Source: Acidianus infernus
Lineage (GTDB): Archaea; Thermoproteota; Thermoprotei_A; Sulfolobales; Sulfolobaceae
Length of the DNA stretch: 64,000 bases
Assembly: GCF_009729545.1 (NCBI RefSeq)
Contig: NZ_WFIY01000004.1
Span: 842,001-906,000 of the forward strand
Direction of reading: 5' to 3'
Shown in pieces: positions 49,577 to 57,301 of the stretch. Position numbers and translations under genes: made by a program. The first letter of the stretch is position 1; each line of letters begins with the position of its first letter. Below the pieces are notes generated by a model. That model saw only the letters and a list, made by a program, of their open reading frames with translations. It searched no databases and had not been told where the DNA came from.

Positions 49577-49908
49577 AAAGGTGCGGAATAATAGTTGATG
49601 GAGTATTTTACGAGATAAATAACATTTCAAGTGATCCTTATGAATTTATTATGGATCCAGAAGAATTTTATTCTATAATAAGTAATGGAAAAGAGCTCCA
49701 AGCTATAGTTCATACTCACGTTAAAAGTTGTATCCCTAGTGATTTTGACGTCAAAAACATGAAGATATGGAAAGTATATTGGATTATCGTGACAAGTGAC
49801 TGCATTAAGGCATACAAATACTCTTCAAGTCTCGGTATAATTGAGGTCGATATTAATTCCCTTCCTTTTAAGGTACGCGATAACTTCTTCGTGAAGCTTC
49901 TTAAGTAA
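49564..49908 (+). CDS. Small JAB/JAMM-type metalloprotease
   Basis: A 114-residue JAB-fold protein. H50 and H52 in IVHTHVKSCIPSDFD, with S59 and D62, form the JAMM zinc site; E17 or a nearby Glu would be the catalytic base. The spacing between HxH and Ser is six residues, one shorter than the usual seven. Archaeal JAMM enzymes remove ubiquitin-like SAMP/Urm1 proteins or act with ThiS-like carriers. It overlaps the helicase gene tail-to-tail by 84 bp. Confidence 0.75.
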   Translation: MGSIERCGIIVDGVFYEINNISSDPYEFIMDPEEFYSIISNGKELQAIVHTHVKSCIPSDFDVKNMKIWKVYWIIVTSDCIKAYKYSSSLGIIEVDINSLPFKVRDNFFVKLLK

Positions 49909-52446
49909 CTCTCTCTTTTCTTCTGCAAGTACAACATCTGCGTGCTCTTTTGCTATAATTCCGTGTGCAAAAGGACTTGGTACTCTTCTAGGCCCTATTA
50001 CATCAATTTTTATTTCTCCAGATTTAACTTTTCTAACGATTTCTATAGCACTTTTTATGTCCATATGGTCTTCAAGAATTTCCCTTATTGTTTCTTTCAA
50101 TACCGGAAAATTGGGAATTTCCTTAACTACGTTAAGTAAAGCCTCCGAACTTAATTGCCTTCTCTCTAGATTAGTTTCTCTTCCCTTATATTTCTTTAAT
50201 ATCATAAATGACCTTTCTGCGGTTTGCCTAAATCTCCTCTTAATCATTTCCGTTCTTAGGATAACCTTGCTTAATATGTCATACATATCGTCTGGATTTA
50301 AGTAGTCAAATATTTTATTAATCCTGTAAGCAGTCCTTTCTGGTATTGTTAATATAAACCCATTATCTGATACAGAAATTCTAACATCAACGTTAAGCTG
50401 TTCGCTTATGATATAAGCCAACGCTCTTGATAGCGCGTCTAAAGCCCTTCTTCCGTACAGAGCGTGGAATATGAAATTTCTTCTATCCTCTTCGTCATCA
50501 TATATTTCAATTAAGATGAATTTATCATTAGGAACTTTTCCGTCTGTGAATAAATACTCCTCTAGGATGTATTCATAAATTGAGAACGCTGCATGTTTCG
50601 AGATATTATATTTCCTTGAGATCTCCTCAATTGCAGTTTTTTTATCTACATTATTTTCTATCATTTCTGCAACTTCTTTCCTAAATTTTCCTACTTCTAA
50701 CGCAGAATCGTAAGCTAAAGGTAACATTTCTGAAAACCAACTAGGCACTGTAGGTCTCTGGCCCTCAGCATCTCTTACGATTATTTTATTTCCTTTGCTA
50801 CTAAGAAATTCGTAAGTTTTGCCTCCTAACACGAAGATATCTCCGGGAGATAAAATTTCAACGAATTCTTCCTCAAGGTTCCCCACGTATTTGTTGCTTT
50901 CAGTATACACTGGAACTAACGATTCTTCTGGAATAGTACCACTATTCATGTAGAATATCATTCTAGATCCTCTTTTCGGTTTTATTACTCCATTTTCTTC
51001 TCTTATCTTTGCATAAACCTTGTTAGACTCCAATCCGTATTTTCCAGTAAGATAATCTACTGTAGCCTTTAAAGAGTCTAAAGTTAACCCACTAAATGTG
51101 TAACTTTTAGTAATAATATTGTAAAATTCGTCAATTGAAATTGGCCTTATAAGGGAAGCTGAAACTATCAATTGTGATAATACATCAAGTGGATTTTTTG
51201 GGATATAAACTCTGTCTATTTTTCTTTCTTTTGCAAGCTTTGCTAGTACTGTACATTCGACTAGGTCGTCTCTATCAACTACAATTATTCTTCCTTTACT
51301 TATACTCCTAATATGATGCCCTGCCCTTCCAAGCCTTTGAAGTAGTCTACTAACGCTCTTAGGACTACTAAGTAAGATCACTAGGTCGATGTAACCTATA
51401 TCAATACCTAGTTCCAAGCTTGTAGAAGATACTACTGCTTTTAATTCTCCCCTTTTCAATTTTTCCTCGATTTCCAACCTTACATCTCTACTTAAGCTAC
51501 TATGATGAGCTCCTATCATGTCGGCATCAAATAGGTTTTGAGCTTGAACAAGTTTCCTTAGCTTAAAGGAAACTCTCTCTGCGGCACTTCTTGTATTTGT
51601 AAAAATTAATGTAGTTCTATGCTTAAGTACTTCTTCAATTATTGTCTTATAAATACCTTCACTTATTTCATCCTCAGTTGCATGTATCAAATCTCTTACT
51701 GGAGAAATAACCTTTAAGTCAATATCTTTTACAAACCTTGCATCAACAATTTTGCAACTCCTTTTTGGACCCACAAGAAATTTAGCTATTTCTTCTAAAG
51801 GAGATATTGTAGCGCTTAAGCCTATTCTACTAACTTTATCCTCTGCTATCATATTCTCAAAAATTTCTAAAAATCCTGATAGGAAAGACCCTCTTTTACT
51901 GCTTGCTAACTCATGAATTTCGTCTACAATTACCCATTTAACGTTTTTTAATTTTTCACTAAATTTGGGTGAAGTTAATGATATTGCAAAAGATTCAGGC
52001 GTAGTTATAAGTATGTGGGGAGGCAACTTTAGCATCTTTTCCTTTTGATAGGATGAGGTATCGCTAGTTCTAACTCCTACTCTTATGTTATAATCTACTT
52101 TCTCCTGCTCCTTTATTTCAGTTAAAGGTTCTATTAAGTTCTTATACATATCATTATTAAGTGCCCTAAGTGGAGAGATGTAAACTGCGTATATTTTATC
52201 TTCAAGTTGTCCTTTTTCTGCTAACTCAAATAAATTATCAATTATGCCTAGAAATGCTGCAAGTGTTTTACCACTACCAGTAGGGCTTGAAACTAAAACG
52301 TTCTCATAATTTTTGATTAAAGGTATTGCGGCTCTTTGAGGTGGAGTAAAAGTTTGATATTTCTTTTTAAACCAATCAGCAACATAAGGCCTTAATAATT
52401 TAAATAATTCCTCGTCACTTAAGCCCCTAGCATATTCAATGCTCAT
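49825..52446 (-). CDS. hel112: Lhr/Hel112-type superfamily 2 DNA helicase
   Basis: An 873-residue ATP-dependent helicase. The Q motif region FTPPQRAAIP precedes Walker A SSPTGSGKT (53-61). Then come DEIH (175-178), LSATIS (motif III), TNTRSAAERV (IV) and QRLGRAGH (VI), with a long Lhr-type C-terminal region. The homologue next to the ups operon (Saci_1500/SSO0112) unwinds Holliday-junction-like substrates and is needed for UV survival. It is last in a four-gene minus-strand group with the glycosyltransferase, ParB-like and nth genes. Confidence 0.9.
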   Translation of the reverse strand: MSIEYARGLSDEELFKLLRPYVADWFKKKYQTFTPPQRAAIPLIKNYENVLVSSPTGSGKTLAAFLGIIDNLFELAEKGQLEDKIYAVYISPLRALNNDMYKNLIEPLTEIKEQEKVDYNIRVGVRTSDTSSYQKEKMLKLPPHILITTPESFAISLTSPKFSEKLKNVKWVIVDEIHELASSKRGSFLSGFLEIFENMIAEDKVSRIGLSATISPLEEIAKFLVGPKRSCKIVDARFVKDIDLKVISPVRDLIHATEDEISEGIYKTIIEEVLKHRTTLIFTNTRSAAERVSFKLRKLVQAQNLFDADMIGAHHSSLSRDVRLEIEEKLKRGELKAVVSSTSLELGIDIGYIDLVILLSSPKSVSRLLQRLGRAGHHIRSISKGRIIVVDRDDLVECTVLAKLAKERKIDRVYIPKNPLDVLSQLIVSASLIRPISIDEFYNIITKSYTFSGLTLDSLKATVDYLTGKYGLESNKVYAKIREENGVIKPKRGSRMIFYMNSGTIPEESLVPVYTESNKYVGNLEEEFVEILSPGDIFVLGGKTYEFLSSKGNKIIVRDAEGQRPTVPSWFSEMLPLAYDSALEVGKFRKEVAEMIENNVDKKTAIEEISRKYNISKHAAFSIYEYILEEYLFTDGKVPNDKFILIEIYDDEEDRRNFIFHALYGRRALDALSRALAYIISEQLNVDVRISVSDNGFILTIPERTAYRINKIFDYLNPDDMYDILSKVILRTEMIKRRFRQTAERSFMILKKYKGRETNLERRQLSSEALLNVVKEIPNFPVLKETIREILEDHMDIKSAIEIVRKVKSGEIKIDVIGPRRVPSPFAHGIIAKEHADVVLAEEKRELLKKLHEEVIAYLKRKGINIDLNYTET

Positions 52447-52480
52447 TTAGGTTAAATGAAACTCTTAGAGTTAAAAGCTT

Positions 52481-53860
52481 CTATTTAATTTCTTGTTTAT
52501 AAGAAGAGAATGTGAAAATATAGGCTAAAGAATAATAAAGAAGCCATAAGCCCGCTATGAACTCTTGGTGAATTAAATAATTAATTGAGGCGAAAAGGAA
52601 TAGCAATCCAAAAGCTAGTATTATGTATATTATTCTTGTTTTTCCAGCTTTTCCTTTAGGGGTTATAATATAATTTCTTGACTTTTTAAACGCGCTAAAT
52701 ATGGATAAGGTAATAAATGGAGATATCGAAACAGTATAAGCTGATACCTTACCTAATGATCTTAATGCTTCAATCAATCTAAGTCCAGAATCTCTAGCCA
52801 CTTTAATGAAATTATACGCATATATTCCAAGAGCAATTGCCCACAGAGTAAAAAGCGGAATAGAATTTAGTGGATCTCCTTTGCCTAAAAACGAGTAAAC
52901 GGAAATTAATAATGCTGCAATAAAAGTCAATGCAATAGGTACGTATTGGAGAAGGAATAGCAATGCATCTATTTTCTGTAATATATTAGCTTTGCTAGTT
53001 ATTATTTGCTTAAATCTTCTAGTTAACACTTCTATACTCCCCATTGCCCATCTAGTTTGTTGGATGTAAAATGCTAGTAAGTTATCTGGAACTTCAACAA
53101 ATACAATAGAGTCGGAGGAGCATATTCTTTTCCCGCGATTTATAAGCCTAGCCCCTATTTCTAGGTCGTCTTGAATCATGCTATAGTCCCAAGGTCCTAC
53201 TTCTTCTATTGCGCTTTTCTTAAACATTGTTCCGCATCCTACGGGAAATACCTTTAAATTTGCTCTATCTCTTCCCCTAAGGATAGAATTATCTGCAATT
53301 ATAGTAGATACCATTATACCTTTGGCCAATAGCGAGTAACTGTTATGGGAATACCCTATCCATTTCATTGTAACTGCATCACAATTAAATTGTAACATGT
53401 GAAGGTAAGCTTTTTTGATAGAATCTTTTCTTACTCTCGCATCTACGTCTAAAGTTAATATTAAGTCTCCTCTACTTCTTTCAAATCCATAAGCTAAAGC
53501 ACCACTCTTAAAACCTAGCTTTTTCTCCCTTCTATACATTCTAACTTCTAATCCTTGTGGTGGAATTATTTTCTCTTTCATTTCCTCAAAATATTCTGGA
53601 CTATCATCTGATACTATTATTACTTCCATCTTACTCTTATCCCAATCTACTTCTGCTAAATTATTTAGAAGTCCTTGTATTAATTCTGGTCTCTCGCCTT
53701 TTGTAGGAACTATAATTGAAAGCAAAGGTAAGTCTTTAGGATTTACATCTATGACGTCTATTCTATTATATCCCAGTTTAAAGAATATATATTGATATAA
53801 TAGAATTAATGAAGGTATTACAAATACTATTATCTGCGTTATAATGTTAAACGAATTCAT
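52481..53860 (-). CDS. Membrane glycosyltransferase family 2 (cellulose-synthase-like)
   Basis: A 459-residue processive-type GT2 with one N-terminal and about four C-terminal membrane helices. Catalytic features: LSIIVPTKGERPE, SDDSPEY, DxD-type LDVDARV, QDDLEIGARL and QQTRWAMGS (QxxRW). The corresponding gene in S. acidocaldarius (Saci_1499) also belongs to the ups neighbourhood. Product unknown; extracellular glycan or S-layer sugar synthesis is plausible. It overlaps the ParB-like gene by 14 bp. Confidence 0.88.
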   Translation of the reverse strand: MNSFNIITQIIVFVIPSLILLYQYIFFKLGYNRIDVIDVNPKDLPLLSIIVPTKGERPELIQGLLNNLAEVDWDKSKMEVIIVSDDSPEYFEEMKEKIIPPQGLEVRMYRREKKLGFKSGALAYGFERSRGDLILTLDVDARVRKDSIKKAYLHMLQFNCDAVTMKWIGYSHNSYSLLAKGIMVSTIIADNSILRGRDRANLKVFPVGCGTMFKKSAIEEVGPWDYSMIQDDLEIGARLINRGKRICSSDSIVFVEVPDNLLAFYIQQTRWAMGSIEVLTRRFKQIITSKANILQKIDALLFLLQYVPIALTFIAALLISVYSFLGKGDPLNSIPLFTLWAIALGIYAYNFIKVARDSGLRLIEALRSLGKVSAYTVSISPFITLSIFSAFKKSRNYIITPKGKAGKTRIIYIILAFGLLFLFASINYLIHQEFIAGLWLLYYSLAYIFTFSSYKQEIK

Positions 53861-54452
53861 TCAATGAAATTCTATAACTCGGGATAATAAATTCATAGCT
53901 ATGTCTTGTCGTTTTTGGCGGGAATCTTAATCCCTTCTTAGCAATACTTAGTACGTATTCTTTATCTAAAGAAGGAGGTTCTATTCCTTCCTTAGGATTC
54001 TTTATTACATTTATTCCGATTGATAATAAATATTTCTCTATTATGTTTAATTTCCAATATAGAGTATATTCGGAATTAGAACAGAATCTTTTAGAGAAAA
54101 AGTTGATACAAACTTTTCCTTCACTATCTGGAATAACTAACGAGAGTATTCTATCTACATTATTTCCCTTACCAAATACTATTTTTCTAAACCATTTGTT
54201 TACTTTTACATAATCCTTTCTATAGTTGATCAAATACGCAGGTATTTTTGAAAATCCTAGCAATTTCATTGCATAAAATCTATGATGTCCGTCAATTACC
54301 ATGAATGTTTCTTCATCAACTATTATAGGATTAATTTCCTTAGTTTTCTTAATACAACTAATTACCTTGTCTAGGTTAACAATATCTATATCCTCATGAG
54401 TTATTATTTGGTTTATTCTTATTAATTCTGGCGTAATATTCGCAACAGTCAT
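53847..54452 (-). CDS. ParB/SerK-fold protein of the ups neighbourhood
   Basis: A 201-residue ParB-like fold: LIRINQIITHEDID...INPIIVDEETFMVIDGHHRFYAMKLLG, with the GHHR box. The C-terminal EGIEPPSLDKEYVLSIAKKGLRFPPKTTRH resembles ParB-fold serine kinases (SerK) more than partition proteins. The homologue Saci_1498 affects DNA transfer after UV. Nuclease, CTPase or kinase activity cannot be told apart here. The first 59 bp overlap the nth 3' end, and no later start codon preserves the domain. Confidence 0.78.
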   Translation of the reverse strand: MTVANITPELIRINQIITHEDIDIVNLDKVISCIKKTKEINPIIVDEETFMVIDGHHRFYAMKLLGFSKIPAYLINYRKDYVKVNKWFRKIVFGKGNNVDRILSLVIPDSEGKVCINFFSKRFCSNSEYTLYWKLNIIEKYLLSIGINVIKNPKEGIEPPSLDKEYVLSIAKKGLRFPPKTTRHSYEFIIPSYRISLNEFV

Positions 54453-55092
54453 TTAGTACACACTTCTCACATAAAGGATTTTTTGCCTTGCAAACATTTC
54501 TTCCGTGGGCTATTAATAAATGATGTGCTTCTAAGTAATCCTTAGGATCAAAAAGTTTCATAAGAGAAGCAGAAATTTGTTCATAACTTCCTGAAGCAAT
54601 TCCTAGTCTTTGAGATATTCTCTTTATATGCGTATCAACTGGGAAGTATGGATATCCTTTACAAGTCAATAGTACAACATCAGCAGTTTTTTCACCTACT
54701 CCAGGGAGGGATAATAATTCTTCTCTAGCTTCCTGTGGATCCTTATCTAGAATTTTATTTAAATCACCATTATATTTTTCCTTTATTATTTTTGCGAGTT
54801 CTTTTATTCTTTCTGCTTTTATTCTATAGATTCCGATATTTCTTATACATGAAGCAATATCTTCTAGGTTAGCTTTAATTAAATTATCTGGAGTTACTCC
54901 TATTTTTTCTTGTAGTGTATAGAATGCCTTATAGGTTCCCTTATCTGTAGAATTCTGAGAAAGTAACGTCGCTATGAGAACCTTAAATGGATCCTTAAAG
55001 TTTATCCATACGTCATAAGCAACATATTCCTTAGGGTCTCTCTTATAAGCATTTCTTAGTTTTTCAATGATTTCTCTTCCAGTACACTTCAC
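54394..55092 (-). CDS. nth: Endonuclease III-like DNA glycosylase
   Basis: A base-excision repair glycosylase/lyase of 232 residues. The HhH motif LLSLPGVGEKTADVVL carries the catalytic Lys, followed by FPVDTHIKRISQRLG with the catalytic Asp. The [4Fe-4S] loop is C-x6-C-x2-C-x5-C (CKAKNPLCEKCVLNDCC). The homologue Saci_1497 nicks UV-damaged DNA. The start is GTG 55092, with palindromic CTTTTAAG 26 bp upstream, so leaderless; it should head the nth-parB-GT-helicase transcript. Confidence 0.95.
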   Translation of the reverse strand: MKCTGREIIEKLRNAYKRDPKEYVAYDVWINFKDPFKVLIATLLSQNSTDKGTYKAFYTLQEKIGVTPDNLIKANLEDIASCIRNIGIYRIKAERIKELAKIIKEKYNGDLNKILDKDPQEAREELLSLPGVGEKTADVVLLTCKGYPYFPVDTHIKRISQRLGIASGSYEQISASLMKLFDPKDYLEAHHLLIAHGRNVCKAKNPLCEKCVLNDCCEYYARINKNKPNNNS

Positions 55093-55114
55093 AATATGAT
55101 AAGGAGTAAGAGAG

Positions 55115-55122
55115 CTTTTAAG
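55115..55122. promoter_or_regulatory. Palindromic TATA box CTTTTAAG between nth and a wHTH gene
   Basis: Centred 26.5 bp from GTG 55092 (nth, minus) and 29.5 bp from ATG 55148 (plus). It is the only clear TATA element in the 55 bp gap. I see no ANTTTC UV-response hexamer directly upstream of the box on the nth strand. Confidence 0.6.
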
Positions 55123-55147
55123 CGAAATAGCTCCAGTATCTCAACTG

Positions 55148-55414
55148 ATGTACGAGATTAAAGTTGTTCTTGAGTCTATAAGAGACGGTGCAGTAAACCC
55201 TGGAGAGGTAGTAATAAGGACAAAAATACCCAGATACGAGGTTTTAGCCATTTTTCACATTTTAGAAGGCTTAGGGCTTATAGAAACTATTTACTCTAAA
55301 GGCTCACATAAGGTATACAAGCTTACTCAAAAAGGCGAAGAAATATTGGAGGCTTTAGAAAAGGGTCATGAAATAGATATTGTTACCAAGGAAAGTAAAG
55401 ATGCGCTCATATAA
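55148..55414 (+). CDS. Small winged-helix protein in the place of the Ups pilins
   Basis: An 88-residue wHTH protein: MYEIKVVLESIRDGAVNPGEVVIRTKIPRYEVLAIFHILEGLGLIETIYSKGSHKVYKLTQKGEEIL. It is divergent from nth and converges on the TadC-like gene with an 8 bp overlap. In Sulfolobus the prepilin genes upsA/upsB lie between upsF and nth, so this regulator occupies their position. It could control nth, the pilus relic, or both. Confidence 0.75.
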   Translation: MYEIKVVLESIRDGAVNPGEVVIRTKIPRYEVLAIFHILEGLGLIETIYSKGSHKVYKLTQKGEEILEALEKGHEIDIVTKESKDALI

Positions 55415-56123
55415 ACCATATTAGTACTGAAATTAATGAGATATAAAGTATGTTTTTGAAATCAAATAAACTATTTCTTAGCAGTAAAGATATTATAGAG
55501 GATAAAATTAGAATAGTCAGTATTCCCTCTTCGTATGCTATAGTTTCATACTTAATAAATGGTAATGTTAGTAATGGTAGAAAATATAATACGATATAAA
55601 ATACTTGGAGTTTTTGATATAGCCCATAGAACTTTTTCTCAAGTTTGTTCAGCCTTTTTATAGTAACTCTGTAAGTTTTAGATCCTTGCAATAGTTTTCT
55701 CTTCATTTCTAGTATTTTCTCTCTTTTTTTCTTAAGAAACTGATGATATATATCCTCCTTATTAAAATTCCAGTTAAGCATTGAAAAAATTGCAAGAGAA
55801 GTACTTATTCTTACTTCTATTGGCATTGGTAGTAATAATGGTGCTACTGCAGTTAGTGATAATAAATTAATGTTTTGAGTAAAGTTAACTTTGCGTTTAA
55901 CTAAAAGGTATATCAAGCTTAGCATAGACGCAAGTAAGGCAATAGTGATTAATTGAATGGAGAGGCGTAAGTAAATTAGACTTGATATAAATGTTAGATA
56001 ATTAAATAATAAGATTTTTATTGATAAATTTTCAAGCTCAGTAAAGTTTTTCTCGTTAATATTCTCAAAACTCTCAATATTAAATGACTTTATCAATTTA
56101 AATCTCTGGCTCAATTTTTTCAC
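55407..56123 (-). CDS. Short TadC/UpsF-like polytopic membrane protein
   Basis: A 238-residue membrane protein with about six or seven hydrophobic helices and a basic cytoplasmic segment at 130-170 (QFLKKKREKILEMKRKLLQGSKTYRVTIKRLNKLEKKF). Position and topology match the platform protein (UpsF/TadC family), but full-length archaeal platform proteins are about twice as long, so this is a half-size form. GTG start overlapping the ATPase-like gene by 26 bp. Identity rests mainly on synteny. Confidence 0.55.
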   Translation of the reverse strand: MKKLSQRFKLIKSFNIESFENINEKNFTELENLSIKILLFNYLTFISSLIYLRLSIQLITIALLASMLSLIYLLVKRKVNFTQNINLLSLTAVAPLLLPMPIEVRISTSLAIFSMLNWNFNKEDIYHQFLKKKREKILEMKRKLLQGSKTYRVTIKRLNKLEKKFYGLYQKLQVFYIVLYFLPLLTLPFIKYETIAYEEGILTILILSSIISLLLRNSLFDFKNILYISLISVLIWFI

Positions 56124-57276
56124 CTATTTTCGCCACTTTTTCTCTTATTTCGTACTTATCTAAGATATTATTATTAGTTAAATTTTCTATAATTGATATC
56201 TTTAAATCTAGATTATTGGTATTTATTTTATTCTTTAGTATTATAGAATAATTGAATTCTTTTTTATTCATAATTCCTTTTTTGCATACTTTTCTTACCC
56301 TTACTTTAGTTCTGGTAGAATACAACTCGTGAATATTAACGTAATTTCCAATTATTTCCACAAGTACGGTAGGTAATTTAGACAAGGAAAGCAATTGAAA
56401 TTTTAATAAGCTACTTAGGAAAGTAGTATTATCTGGAAAACCAGATAGTACTATTACGCCCTTATTTTGAATATTTAAATCGATAATTTTTGTAATAACG
56501 TCACTATTAACATAATCAAATAATACTAAGTCTGGGTTGTAATAATCAATTATATCGAGGTTTTTAACGCCATTTAGTATAATTAACTCGTTAAGTTTCC
56601 TAATCTTAGATTTACTTACTACTACGATTTTATTGAATTTATTATAAACTAAGTTAACCAAAGAAAAGGCTAAACTATTAGCAATTCTTTTGTTTCCATT
56701 TATTATAATAATTCCTGAATTTTCAATAATATGCCATAAGTAAGTTGCAGAATATTTATTTAAGTACCCTTCAGAAATGAGTTCAGTTATACTTTCTGAG
56801 TAATTATCATTTTTTATTATGTTGAAGTTTATATCTTCTTTAACTTTAATTATACCTCTGAATTTATCATTTTCTATAATAATGAATTCCCCTATTCTCC
56901 TATAATTTTTTGAGTCCATAAATTTAGAGAAAATATCTAGTATCTCATCTCTACTAACTTTTATGTTAGTTGTCGCTCTTCCTAATCCTTTAATTTTTAC
57001 ATTTAAAGGTTTTGAAATATCAATGCATTCAATTTCTTCAACATTTTTATCAAGCATTAAACAAGTTAGATTACCGAATTTTTCCATTTTTTCTCTATAA
57101 TAATTTATTTTTTCTATACTATTTTGAGGTAATTGAACTTGTGATTTAAGAGCTTTTTCCTCCTCTAGAGTTAATGTAGGTTCTTCTACTGTGTAATTTA
57201 ATACATCATCTACTTGCGATATTGTAACTTTGCAGCCCATAATGTAATATGTATTTTTCACTATATTGGAAGGCAC
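56098..57276 (-). CDS. Degenerate GspE/UpsE-like pseudo-ATPase
   Basis: A 392-residue protein. The N-terminal NYTVEEPTLTLEEEKAL (27-43) and the core pattern YLWHIIENSGIIII...NPDLVLFDYV (179-256) fit type-IV-pilus secretion ATPases. The nucleotide site is lost, however. Where GxxxxGK(S/T) should stand it reads NGNKRIANS (193-201), Walker B Glu is absent (LVLFDYVNS instead of IIVGEVRG), and the His-box reads GFPDN. The frame is intact, so it is maintained or only recently inactivated. GTG start 26 bp after the upstream gene. Confidence 0.6.
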   Translation of the reverse strand: MPSNIVKNTYYIMGCKVTISQVDDVLNYTVEEPTLTLEEEKALKSQVQLPQNSIEKINYYREKMEKFGNLTCLMLDKNVEEIECIDISKPLNVKIKGLGRATTNIKVSRDEILDIFSKFMDSKNYRRIGEFIIIENDKFRGIIKVKEDINFNIIKNDNYSESITELISEGYLNKYSATYLWHIIENSGIIIINGNKRIANSLAFSLVNLVYNKFNKIVVVSKSKIRKLNELIILNGVKNLDIIDYYNPDLVLFDYVNSDVITKIIDLNIQNKGVIVLSGFPDNTTFLSSLLKFQLLSLSKLPTVLVEIIGNYVNIHELYSTRTKVRVRKVCKKGIMNKKEFNYSIILKNKINTNNLDLKISIIENLTNNNILDKYEIREKVAKIGEKIEPEI

Positions 57277-57301
57277 GTAAGGATTAGAAAATAAAAAAGC
57301 T

